From the NCBI GenBank assembly GCA_021788685.1, contig JAJYKH010000005.1:1-23618 (forward strand): a DNA stretch of 23,618 nt. Direction: 5' to 3'. Source of the stretch: Deltaproteobacteria bacterium. GTDB lineage: Bacteria > Desulfobacterota > Desulfobulbia > Desulfobulbales > UBA5123. The notes under the pieces were generated by a model that was not told where the DNA came from, ran no database searches, and worked only from the letters and a program-made list of their open reading frames with translations. The first letter of the stretch is position 1. Each line of letters starts with the position of its first letter. This document shows positions 1 to 6,904 of this stretch, one piece after another. The position numbers and the translations under genes are program-made.

Positions 1-1116
1 CTATTTCTCTATCAGGGGGTGCGGGTCAGCCGCTCCACCCTTGCCAATATGGAGCTGTACACCAGCAACATCATCGAAAGCATGCCCGCCGGGCTCATTA
101 CCTTGGATTCCCAGGAGCGGATCGTCTCCATCAACGGCCGGATGGAGGAGCTGTTGGGAAGAAATTTCGCGGAGCTTGCCGGGAAGACCTTGCCGGAGGC
201 GTATGGCAATGGGCAATGCGGCCTGGAGCCCATGATCCGGCAAGGCAGGAGCATCCTGGACCTGCCGGTGGACTGCCCGGGCCGGGGAGGGGAAAGGATA
301 CCCCTGAAGGTAAGCGCCGCACGGCTGTTGAGCCGTGATCGGCAACCATTGGGAACGGTGCTGACCTTCCGGGACATGCGGGAAATCAGGGACATGGAGG
401 AGCAGCTGGAACGTTCGCGCCGTCTTGCCGCTCTCGGTCGAATGGCCGCCGGCATCGCGCACGAGATCAGGAATCCGCTGGGGACGTTGCGCGGCTTTGC
501 CCAGTATTTTTCCAATCGGGCCCAGGAAGGCACCAGCGATCAAGAGTATGCCGAGCTGATGATCGGCGAGGTGGACCGCCTGAACCGCACCATCTCGGCT
601 CTCCTGCAGTTTGCCAGGCCGAGGGAGCCGGAATTTCAAGAAGTTGCCCTGGTCCGGCTGCTGTCGAGAACCGGCCGGCTGCTGGCTGATGATCTCCAAA
701 GTCACAAGATTGGTTTCAGCCTGGATGCCCCCGGCGAGGAGATCGTCCTGGAGGCCGATCCCGACCTTCTGATGCAGGTCTTTTTGAACCTGCTGCATAA
801 TGCCCTGGCGGCAACCGCGGAGGGAGGCGCCATTATGGTGGGCGTCCGGCCGCAAGACGACACCGTCCATGTCCGGGTGCGGGACTCGGGAAGGGGGATG
901 AGCGATGAGGAAAAAGCGCAGATGTTTGATCCCTTTTTCACCACCCGCAAGACCGGCACCGGCCTCGGCCTGGCGGTCGTGCACCAGATAATCGAGCAGC
1001 ATCGCGGCCAGATCGAAGTGGATTCCGCGCCCGGCACGGGCACGGAAATTACCGTTATCCTCCCCCTTTCTCAGGATCGGCATGCCAAGCGCCAAGAAGA
1101 CAATCCTGCTGGTTGA
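1..1116 (+). CDS. zraS: ZraS/NtrB-like sensor histidine kinase (5' end outside window)
   Basis: This is the C-terminal part of a sensor histidine kinase that autophosphorylates and passes phosphate to the regulator encoded next. The frame is open to base 1 with no stop, so the start lies upstream; the GTG at 19 is internal. Seen in order: a PAS-like domain (IIESMPAGLITLD, about residues 15-110), a HisKA dimerisation helix with the phospho-acceptor His in GIAHEIRNPLG, and an HATPase domain with N box (FLNLLHNALAA), G1 (DSGRGM) and G2 (GTGLGLAVVHQ). Any periplasmic sensor and membrane segments are off-window. The 3' end overlaps the regulator start by 35 bases, which argues for coupled translation. 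The ZraS name rests on the partner's close likeness to ZraR and on a ZraP-like gene downstream; the kinase fragment alone would only say NtrB/AtoS/ZraS class. Confidence 0.88.
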   Translation, partial: LFLYQGVRVSRSTLANMELYTSNIIESMPAGLITLDSQERIVSINGRMEELLGRNFAELAGKTLPEAYGNGQCGLEPMIRQGRSILDLPVDCPGRGGERIPLKVSAARLLSRDRQPLGTVLTFRDMREIRDMEEQLERSRRLAALGRMAAGIAHEIRNPLGTLRGFAQYFSNRAQEGTSDQEYAELMIGEVDRLNRTISALLQFARPREPEFQEVALVRLLSRTGRLLADDLQSHKIGFSLDAPGEEIVLEADPDLLMQVFLNLLHNALAATAEGGAIMVGVRPQDDTVHVRVRDSGRGMSDEEKAQMFDPFFTTRKTGTGLGLAVVHQIIEQHRGQIEVDSAPGTGTEITVILPLSQDRHAKRQEDNPAG

Positions 1117-2446
1117 CGATGATGCCGCCCACCGCACCATGCTCAAGGCCAATCTGATCGGCGCTGGCTACGCCATCCTGGAGGCGGAGGATGGCGACCA
1201 GGTGCTGCCCCTGCTTGCGGAGCATGAAGCCGACCTGATCCTCCTCGATCTGAAAATGGAGCGGATGGGGGGCCTGGAAACCCTGGCGGCGCTGAAAGGG
1301 CGGGGCCGGGTCGAGCCGGTGATCATCCTGACGGCCTTTTCAACGGTTGAAACGGCGGTTGCCGCCATGAAGCAAGGGGCTTTCGATTACATCACCAAAC
1401 CGGTGGATGTGGAGGAATTAAAGCTGCTCCTTGCCAAGGCCTTGGATTATGAGCGGTTGCAGACAGAGAATAAGCTGCTCAAGAAACGTCTTCATGAGAA
1501 ATTCAACTTCGGCAACATCATCGGCCAAAGCAAGGCCATGCGGGAGCTGTTTGCAACCCTGGCCCTGGTGGCGCCCAGCGATGCCACCGTCCTGATCAAC
1601 GGCGAGTCGGGCACCGGCAAGGAGCTGATTGCCAATGTCCTTCATGAGAACAGCAGCCGTAAAAATGGTCCCTTTGTCAAGGTCAATTGTGCCGCACTCC
1701 ACGAAAACCTGTTGGAAAGCGAGCTGTTCGGCCATGAAAAAGGGGCCTTTACCGGAGCTGCCGGCCTGCGCAAGGGGCGTTTCGAGCAGGCCCATCAAGG
1801 CACCCTCTTCCTCGACGAAATAGGGGACATGAGCCTGGCGACCCAGGCCAAGATCCTGCGGGTGCTGCAGGAAGGAGAGATCGAGCGGCTCGGCGGCGAG
1901 CGGGCGATCAAAGTGGATGTGCGGCTGATCGCGGCAACCCACAAGGACCTTGTCCAAATGGTGACGGAAGGCGCCTTCCGGCAGGATCTTTTTTTCCGGC
2001 TCAACGTCGTCCCGGTCTTTCTGCCGCCGCTCCGGGAGCGAAGCGAGGATATCCCTTTGCTGGCGGAACATTTTCTCAGAAAATACGTGAAGAAAAACCG
2101 AAAGAGCATCCGGGGCATTCACCCCGCGGCCATGGCGCTCCTGGCGCGGCACCATTGGCCTGGTAATATCCGGGAACTGGAAAATACCATGGAGCGGGCC
2201 GTCATCCTCTGCCTCGGCGAGTACATCACCCCCCAGGAATTGCCGTCCCAATTTCATCCCGCCGGCCCGCCGCAGACGGCCGGATCTCCCCTTGCGGCCG
2301 GGGGTCTGACGCTTCGCGATATGGAGCGGGAGACGATCAAGGCCACCCTGGCGCAGACCGGCGGCAACAAGTCCCAAGCCGCCAAAATCCTCGGGATCAC
2401 CCGGCAGACCCTCCAAAACAAGCTGCGGGAATATGGCCTGTCGTGA
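1082..2446 (+). CDS. zraR: ZraR-like sigma-54-dependent response regulator
   Basis: This is a three-domain NtrC-class enhancer-binding protein that remodels sigma-54 RNA polymerase by ATP hydrolysis. The receiver domain (1-120) has the acidic pocket DDD at 12-14, phospho-acceptor Asp56 (LLDLKM) and the TKPVD lysine. The AAA+ domain (about 145-380) has Walker A GESGTGKE, the sigma-54 contact loop GAFTGA, Walker B TLFLDEIGD, and the WPGNIRELEN sensor II region. A Fis-type helix-turn-helix (GGNKSQAAKILGITRQTLQN) closes the protein. The 454 aa length is normal for the family. The segment LVAPSDATVLINGESGTGKE is very close to what I recall of E. coli ZraR. The ATG at 1082 lies inside the kinase gene; the next gene starts 9 bases after the stop. 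The dyads and -24/-12 promoter beyond 3100 are its obvious candidate targets. Confidence 0.92.
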   Translation: MPSAKKTILLVDDDAAHRTMLKANLIGAGYAILEAEDGDQVLPLLAEHEADLILLDLKMERMGGLETLAALKGRGRVEPVIILTAFSTVETAVAAMKQGAFDYITKPVDVEELKLLLAKALDYERLQTENKLLKKRLHEKFNFGNIIGQSKAMRELFATLALVAPSDATVLINGESGTGKELIANVLHENSSRKNGPFVKVNCAALHENLLESELFGHEKGAFTGAAGLRKGRFEQAHQGTLFLDEIGDMSLATQAKILRVLQEGEIERLGGERAIKVDVRLIAATHKDLVQMVTEGAFRQDLFFRLNVVPVFLPPLRERSEDIPLLAEHFLRKYVKKNRKSIRGIHPAAMALLARHHWPGNIRELENTMERAVILCLGEYITPQELPSQFHPAGPPQTAGSPLAAGGLTLRDMERETIKATLAQTGGNKSQAAKILGITRQTLQNKLREYGLS

Positions 2447-2455
2447 GGCAAAAAC

Positions 2456-3106
2456 ATGGGCAGCTCAGTAGCAGATCCAACCCGCCGGGAGCATCTCCAC
2501 CGGCGCGGACTCCGCCTTGAGCGCTTCACCATCGGTTGGAACGTCATAGAGGCGGGGGTGGCTATCACGGCGGGCATTATCGCTGGCAGCACCTCCCTTG
2601 TCGCCTTTGGTGCGGACAGCTCAATCGAGGTCCTATCCGCCGTAGCCCTGCTGTGGAGGCTGCGCAAGGCGGGCCCGCACGCCACCGCCGGGGAGCACGG
2701 GGCCGCAGAGCGCCGGGCGCTCCAACTTGTGGCCGCCACATTCTTCCTGCTCGCCGCCTACGCCGCCTTCGAGAGCATCAGCGCCCTGGCGGCGCAGGAG
2801 GCTCCTGACCGTTCCACGGTGGGGCTCGTCCTTTCTGTTCTCTCGCTGCTGGTCATGCCTGTTCTTGCCCATGCCAAGCAAAAGACGGGGCGCGAGCTCG
2901 GCAGCGAGGCGTTGCAGGCGGATGCGGTCGAGACATGGGTGTGCTCCTACCTCTCGCTTGCCCTGCTCCTCGGCGTGGGCCTCTTCATGGCTTTTGGGTG
3001 GTGGTGGGCTGATGCTGCCGGCGCGGTGGCCATGCTCCCGGTGGTATTGTGGCAAGGCTGGGAGACTCTCGGGAAGGCGCGAGAGGAAGACGGTGAAGCG
3101 GCCTGA
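2456..3106 (+). CDS. Short CDF-like cation transporter, membrane domain only
   Basis: This 216 aa integral membrane protein has about six hydrophobic segments and resembles the transmembrane domain of cation diffusion facilitators (the TMEM163-like branch), which exchange divalent metal for protons. The acidic pairs expected for metal coordination are visible: GADSSIEVLSA in the second segment and QADAVETWVCSYLS near the fifth. The GWWWADAAGAVA stretch is also typical of the last helix. It ends right after the membrane domain, so the cytoplasmic ferredoxin-like domain that drives dimerisation in classical CDF proteins is absent, as is usual in this branch. It starts 9 bases after zraR, so it is probably co-transcribed with the two-component genes. 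The metal is not readable from sequence; the neighbourhood suggests Zn or similar. Confidence 0.8.
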   Translation: MGSSVADPTRREHLHRRGLRLERFTIGWNVIEAGVAITAGIIAGSTSLVAFGADSSIEVLSAVALLWRLRKAGPHATAGEHGAAERRALQLVAATFFLLAAYAAFESISALAAQEAPDRSTVGLVLSVLSLLVMPVLAHAKQKTGRELGSEALQADAVETWVCSYLSLALLLGVGLFMAFGWWWADAAGAVAMLPVVLWQGWETLGKAREEDGEAA

Positions 3107-3130
3107 TCGCAGCTCGCCCTGACCCCTTCC

Positions 3131-3147
3131 TGTCTAAAAATTAGACA
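3131..3147 (+). promoter_or_regulatory. Perfect dyad, candidate ZraR upstream activating site 1
   Basis: This is a 17-base perfect inverted repeat with 7-base arms and a 3-base centre, TGTCTAA-AAA-TTAGACA. It sits in the only long gap of the efflux locus, with its centre about 178 bases before the start site predicted from the sigma-54 promoter. That distance and symmetry are what NtrC-family activators use. Assignment to ZraR is inference from position. Confidence 0.65.
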
Positions 3148-3175
3148 TCTTCAGCTCGTTCCCCCATCCGCCTCG

Positions 3176-3192
3176 TGCCTAATTTTTTTACA
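3176..3192 (+). promoter_or_regulatory. Imperfect second dyad, candidate activating site 2
   Basis: TGCCTAA-TTT-TTTTACA has the same 7-3-7 geometry as the perfect dyad at 3131. The left arm matches 6 of 7 and the right arm 5 of 7. The two centres are 45 bases apart, a little over four helical turns, so two activator dimers could sit on nearly the same face. It is weaker than site 1 and lies in T-rich DNA, so chance is possible. Confidence 0.42.
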
Positions 3193-3290
3193 CCTGGGAT
3201 TGCGATTCCCTTCCCTGTTTTTACCCTAACGAAAAATAACTCTATAATTTCATCCAGTAAACTTGGAACCCTGGCTTGAAATTGCAATGC

Positions 3291-3306
3291 TGGCACGCTC
3301 CCTGCT
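3291..3306 (+). promoter_or_regulatory. Sigma-54 (-24/-12) promoter
   Basis: TGGCACG, four bases, CTGCT: this matches the sigma-54 consensus TGGCACG-N4-TTGCW at all but one position, with the GG and GC doublets exactly 12 bases apart. It lies 36 bases before the start codon of the small lipoprotein gene, predicting transcription from about 3317. A sigma-54 activator (ZraR-like) is encoded just upstream, which strengthens the call. A nearby TGGCTTG...TTGCA at 3272 has the doublets 11 apart and was not accepted. Confidence 0.85.
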
Positions 3307-3341
3307 CAATAGACTCGTCAAAGAGCAAAAAGGAGGTCGAT

Positions 3342-3536
3342 ATGAAGCGCATGACAAAAATCATGGCGGCGGGCTTGCTCCTCGGGGCGGTGTTGCTTCT
3401 GAACGGCTGCGGGTGTTGGGGGCATGGGCCCTATGGCTACCACCGGTACGGCTACGCACCTCCCGCCGGCCCGGCGGCAACGCCACCGGCAGGTTATGGC
3501 TACGGCCATGGCCCAGGATGTCCTTACGGTTATTAA
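3342..3536 (+). CDS. Small Gly/Tyr/Pro-rich lipoprotein
   Basis: This 64 aa protein has a basic start (MKRMTK), a hydrophobic stretch and a lipobox-like LNGC, so it is probably exported and lipid-anchored. The mature part is a short, low-complexity Gly/Tyr/Pro/His-rich tail (GYHRYGYAPPAGP, GYGYGHGPG). Start choice: the frame is open further upstream, but the ATG at 3342 has a perfect AGGAGG five bases ahead and gives a proper signal sequence. It is the first gene after the sigma-54 promoter. I do not recognise a named family; similar tails occur in small envelope proteins of metal-stress operons, and the His and Tyr content could bind metal weakly, but that is a guess. Confidence 0.7.
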   Translation: MKRMTKIMAAGLLLGAVLLLNGCGCWGHGPYGYHRYGYAPPAGPAATPPAGYGYGHGPGCPYGY

Positions 3537-3548
3537 TGAGGGCAGACC

Positions 3549-3839
3549 ATGTACTGCAATTGGGGCGGGGCAGGAGGCTGGCATGATCCAGGCTCTTTTT
3601 TCCTGGCAGCTCTGCTGGTTGTCATGATCTGCCTCGCCGCCGCCCTCCTCTTCAGGAGGAAGGGCTTCGGCGGGCCGGCGCCCGCCTGCCCTGCCTGCGG
3701 CGGGGTGGTGGACCCCGCCTTTCTCCGCTGCCCTCATTGCGCTGCTGCCCTCAAAAGCCATTGCCCGGCGTGCAGCCGGATCGTGGAGAGCACCTGGAAG
3801 TATTGCCCGGCCTGCCGGGCGGAAGTCAACAAGGTCTGA
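3549..3839 (+). CDS. Membrane-anchored double zinc-ribbon protein
   Basis: This 96 aa protein has a short aromatic/Gly N-terminus (CNWGGAGGWHDPG), one transmembrane helix (about residues 17-36) followed by RRK, and a cytoplasmic double zinc ribbon. The four Cys pairs are CPAC, CPHC, CPAC and CPAC, arranged as two ribbon halves. By the positive-inside rule the ribbons face the cytoplasm. It follows the lipoprotein by 12 bases and precedes the ZraP-like gene. Double zinc ribbons usually mediate protein or nucleic-acid contacts, and can also sense or buffer zinc. In this operon a metal-responsive membrane adaptor is plausible but unproven. The ATG at 3549 has a weak GAGG ahead. Confidence 0.78.
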   Translation: MYCNWGGAGGWHDPGSFFLAALLVVMICLAAALLFRRKGFGGPAPACPACGGVVDPAFLRCPHCAAALKSHCPACSRIVESTWKYCPACRAEVNKV

Positions 3840-3882
3840 TCGGAAACCGGAACAGCTCAAACCCACACCTCAGGAGGACGAC

Positions 3883-4380
3883 ATGAAGAAGAAAACCTTG
3901 ATCACAGCCTTGACCATCGCCCTTGCCCTGGGCACCGCCGCTTTGGGAAACGCCTGGATGATGGGGCCCATGTATCCTGGCTCAATGATGGGAAACCAGT
4001 ATGCCCTGACCGCGGATCAGCAGAAAAAAGCCGTTGCAATCGAGGCGAAGCACCAGAAGGAGCTGGCGGACAAGGAAGCGGCCATCAGGGCCAAGGCGGC
4101 CGAGCTTGATGCCGCGCTGGCAAACGGCTCCACCACCCTCGGCGATTCCAGCCGGCTGCGCGATGAGCTGTACGCCCTGGAGCAGGATCATTGGCAGTTG
4201 CGCGCCCGGGTGAACCGGGAAATCAGCCAAGCCACCGGCACCACCTATTATGGCAACATGGGCTGGGGGCCGGCGTCCTGCGCCTGGCATGACGGCCATT
4301 ACGGGATGTACGGCGGTTATGGCGGCCACGGCCGCGGGCAGATGATGGGTGGTTATGGCCGGGGTTGGTGCCGCTGGTAA
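3883..4380 (+). CDS. ZraP/Spy-family periplasmic metal-binding protein
   Basis: This 165 aa secreted protein has a clear signal peptide (MKKKTLITALTIALALGTAA, cleavage near GNA). The mature part has the LTxxQ motif (LTADQQ) of the CpxP/Spy/ZraP family, then a long charged helical stretch (about residues 45-120). Its tail is rich in His, Met, Tyr and Gly (WHDGHYGMYGGYGG, HGRGQMMGGYGRGWCRW) with two Cys, a plausible metal-binding region. ZraP in enterobacteria is a periplasmic zinc-binding chaperone that also modulates ZraS; the same loop may operate here. A good AGGAGG lies five bases before the ATG. The length is a little above E. coli ZraP because of the extended tail. I am confident of the family and less so of strict orthology. 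Confidence 0.85.
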   Translation: MKKKTLITALTIALALGTAALGNAWMMGPMYPGSMMGNQYALTADQQKKAVAIEAKHQKELADKEAAIRAKAAELDAALANGSTTLGDSSRLRDELYALEQDHWQLRARVNREISQATGTTYYGNMGWGPASCAWHDGHYGMYGGYGGHGRGQMMGGYGRGWCRW

Positions 4381-4439
4381 TGGTATCAATGCACATCAGA
4401 TCAGCAAGCATGCGCGCTGAGGAAGGCTTGGTGGAGAGA

Positions 4440-5852
4440 ATGAAGCTTCCGGTCGTCATCGGCCTCGTCATGGTGCTCCTGGCAGGATGCGCCACCTACC
4501 GGCCGAGGCCTCTGGAGCCCGCCTGGACCGCGGCGGCCTTCGAGGCCCGCACCCTCGACAATCCGGGGCTGAAAAAATTCCTGGAGACAAATCTCCGCCA
4601 CGAGATCGGCCCCTGGCCCCTCAGGTCATGGGACTTCCAGACGCTCACCCTCGCCGCTTTCTACTACCATCCCGACCTGGACGTGGCGCGAGCCCGCTGG
4701 GGAACCGTCGCGGCCGGAAAAATCACCGCCGGGGAGCGTCCCAACCCGACTGCCGGTTTCACCCCTGAGCATCATTCGGAGGCTCCGGGCGGGATTTCCT
4801 CCTGGACCCTCGGCTTCAACCTGGACATCCCCATCGAGACCGCCGGAAAGCGGGGCTACCGCCTTGCCCAGGCTGATCACCTCTCCGAGGCCGCCCGCCT
4901 CAACATCGCGACTGCGGCGTGGCAGGTGAGAAGCCGCCTGGAGGCCGCCTTTTTCGACCTCTTCACGGCTGGAAAGACGGAAGCCCTGCTGCAAAGAGAG
5001 GAAACGGTCCAGGCCGAGATCGTCAGGCTCCTGGAAAACCGTCTGAGCGTTGGAGATGCCTCGCTGCCCGACATGACCCAGGCGCGCATAGCGCTTGAGC
5101 AGACCCGCCTGCTTCTGGTCGAGGCGCGGAAACAGAAGGCGACGGCCAATGCCGCTCTGGCCTCCGCCATCGGCGTGCCGCTCGCCGCCATGGACGGGAT
5201 CCATCTCACCTTCAATATGATTGATGAGGCGCCTCCCTCTCCTTCGCCGCCGGACGTAAGGCGGCAGGCGCTGCTCAACCGGCCCGACCTCTTGGCGCTC
5301 CTGGCGGAATACGAAGCGGCCCAGGCGGCGCTCCGGCTGGAGGTCGCCAAACAGTACCCCGACCTCCACCTTGGTCCCGGTTACCAGTGGGACCAAGGGG
5401 ACAACAAGTGGTCTCTGGGGTTCTCGGTGACGCTCCCGCTCTTCAACCGGAATGAGGGTCCCATTGCCGAAGCGGAGGCGCGGCGCGCGGAGACCGCCGC
5501 CCGTTTCGTGCAGCTCCAGGCAGGTGTCATCGGCGAGATGGACCAGGCGTTGGCGGGCTACCGCGCCTCCCTCGACAAGCTGGGCGCGGCGGATGCCATC
5601 CTCTCTGCCCGGAAAGCCTGGCAAAATTCGGTGGCAGCACAGTTCAAGGCCGGAGAGGCGGACCGGCTGACGCTGACGAGCGCGCAACTGGAGCTGGAGA
5701 CCGCCGCCCTGGCCCGTCTCGAAACTTTTTCCAAGACGCTTCAGGCCCGCAGGGCTCTGGAAGACGCGCTCCAGTGCCCCCTGACGCCGGCAGAGTCGCT
5801 TCAGGTTAACGTCGAGGTTACCCCCCGGCCGGAAAAGGAGCATGACCAGTGA
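4440..5852 (+). CDS. TolC/CusC-like outer-membrane efflux lipoprotein
   Basis: This 470 aa outer-membrane factor forms the exit duct of the tripartite pump with the next two genes. The start at 4440 gives a lipoprotein signal MKLPVVIGLVMVLLAGC with lipobox LAGC; the frame runs further upstream to 4365 but only as unlikely N-terminal sequence, and a GGAG precedes this ATG. Two OEP-type repeats are visible, each with a long alpha-helical pair (about 170-260 and 340-440) and a beta segment such as FNLDIPIETAGKRGYR and FSVTLPLFNRNEGP, the latter typical of the family. It ends in GTGA, the G of which begins the adaptor start, so the two genes are translationally coupled. Substrate is inferred from context as a metal cation. 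Confidence 0.9.
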   Translation: MKLPVVIGLVMVLLAGCATYRPRPLEPAWTAAAFEARTLDNPGLKKFLETNLRHEIGPWPLRSWDFQTLTLAAFYYHPDLDVARARWGTVAAGKITAGERPNPTAGFTPEHHSEAPGGISSWTLGFNLDIPIETAGKRGYRLAQADHLSEAARLNIATAAWQVRSRLEAAFFDLFTAGKTEALLQREETVQAEIVRLLENRLSVGDASLPDMTQARIALEQTRLLLVEARKQKATANAALASAIGVPLAAMDGIHLTFNMIDEAPPSPSPPDVRRQALLNRPDLLALLAEYEAAQAALRLEVAKQYPDLHLGPGYQWDQGDNKWSLGFSVTLPLFNRNEGPIAEAEARRAETAARFVQLQAGVIGEMDQALAGYRASLDKLGAADAILSARKAWQNSVAAQFKAGEADRLTLTSAQLELETAALARLETFSKTLQARRALEDALQCPLTPAESLQVNVEVTPRPEKEHDQ

Positions 5853-6904
5853 AACGGAAAGGTGTGAAGGCATTTCTCGCCATCGTCATCTTGACAGGGG
5901 TTGCCGCGCTCCTCGTCTGGGCCTTCACCGAAGGCCGCAAGGAGCGGGCGATGGAGGAGGAGCGGGAGCATCCCGTAAGAGCGGCCTCCCGCGTATCGGT
6001 TGTCGGTAATGAAACCGTCATTACCCTTGACAGGCCGGCACAGGCAAGAAGCGGGATTATGACGACGCCTGTAAAGACCTTGACCCACAGGGGAGAGCTT
6101 CAGGCTTACGGCACGGCCCTTTCGATCCAGGACCTCGTCGACCTGCAAAACGGCCACGCCTCCGCGCTGGCGCAGCTTGAAAAGGCGCGGGCGGGGCTTG
6201 AAGCCTCCGGGAAGGAGTACGAAAGGCTGAAGACCCTCCACGAGGAGCGGAACGTATCGGACAAGGCGCTGCAGGCGGCCGAGGCCGCATGGCGTCTGGA
6301 CCGGGCCAATGAAAAAGCGGCACAGACCGCCGTCCAATCCCTGGAAAATTCGGCCCGCCAGCGATGGGGCGAGACAATCGCCACATGGATTTTCGGCGGC
6401 TCCAGCGCATTCGAGAGGCTGGTTGCCCAACGGGATGTCCTGCTGCAGGTAACGCTTCCCTCGGAAGCGTATCTGACGTCAGCGCCCCAAACGGTGACGG
6501 TGCGGACCAAAAGCGGCCGGCTGGCCGCGGCGAGGTTCGTCTCTCCCTCGCCGGCCACCGACCCCCGCATCCAGGGGCTGAGCTACTTTTATCTCCTGCC
6601 CGCAAAGGAGACGGGCATCCTGCCCGGAATGAACGTCTCCGCCTTACTGCTGGTAGGGAAGGAAGTCAGCGGTGCCCTTATCCCCTCTTCCGCGGCGGTC
6701 TGGTGGCAGGGGCGGGCCTGGGGATACGTGCAGAGGGACGAGTCGCACTTCGTCCGGCGCGAGATATCGACCGCTACCCCCGTCGAGGAGGGGTGGTTTG
6801 TGACCGGCGGCTTTTCCGGGGGGGAGCGGCTCGTGACGAGCGGCGCGCAGATGCTCCTGTCCGAGGAGTTCCGCTCCCAGATCAAGGTGGGGGAAGAGGA
6901 ATGA
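5849..6904 (+). CDS. RND periplasmic adaptor (membrane fusion protein)
   Basis: This 351 aa adaptor bridges the inner-membrane RND permease and the outer-membrane factor. It begins with a single N-terminal membrane anchor (VKAFLAIVILTGVAALLVWAF). It then shows a beta-strand/lipoyl-like part, a rather short coiled-coil hairpin (about residues 105-165, NGHASALAQLEKARAGLEA), a beta-barrel and a membrane-proximal domain (PGMNVSALLLVGKEVSGALI). The GTG start shares four bases with the previous stop and its own stop shares ATGA with the RND start, so all three pump genes are one translation unit. I see no Met/His-rich metallochaperone extension of the CusB type, so metal specificity cannot be read here. 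Confidence 0.88.
   Translation: MKRKGVKAFLAIVILTGVAALLVWAFTEGRKERAMEEEREHPVRAASRVSVVGNETVITLDRPAQARSGIMTTPVKTLTHRGELQAYGTALSIQDLVDLQNGHASALAQLEKARAGLEASGKEYERLKTLHEERNVSDKALQAAEAAWRLDRANEKAAQTAVQSLENSARQRWGETIATWIFGGSSAFERLVAQRDVLLQVTLPSEAYLTSAPQTVTVRTKSGRLAAARFVSPSPATDPRIQGLSYFYLLPAKETGILPGMNVSALLLVGKEVSGALIPSSAAVWWQGRAWGYVQRDESHFVRREISTATPVEEGWFVTGGFSGGERLVTSGAQMLLSEEFRSQIKVGEEE

Noticed and set aside
3224..3240. Third dyad-like sequence near CCCTAACGAAAAATAA
   Set aside because: The arms do not pair well and it does not match the other two dyads.
3272..3286. Second sigma-54-like element TGGCTTG...TTGCA
   Set aside because: GG and GC doublets are 11 bases apart; the spacing rule is strict, and a better element with 12 lies next to it.
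6364..6900. N-terminal extension of the RND reading frame by 179 codons
   Set aside because: It is a shadow of the adaptor gene; the ATGA overlap and TM1 place the real start at 6901.
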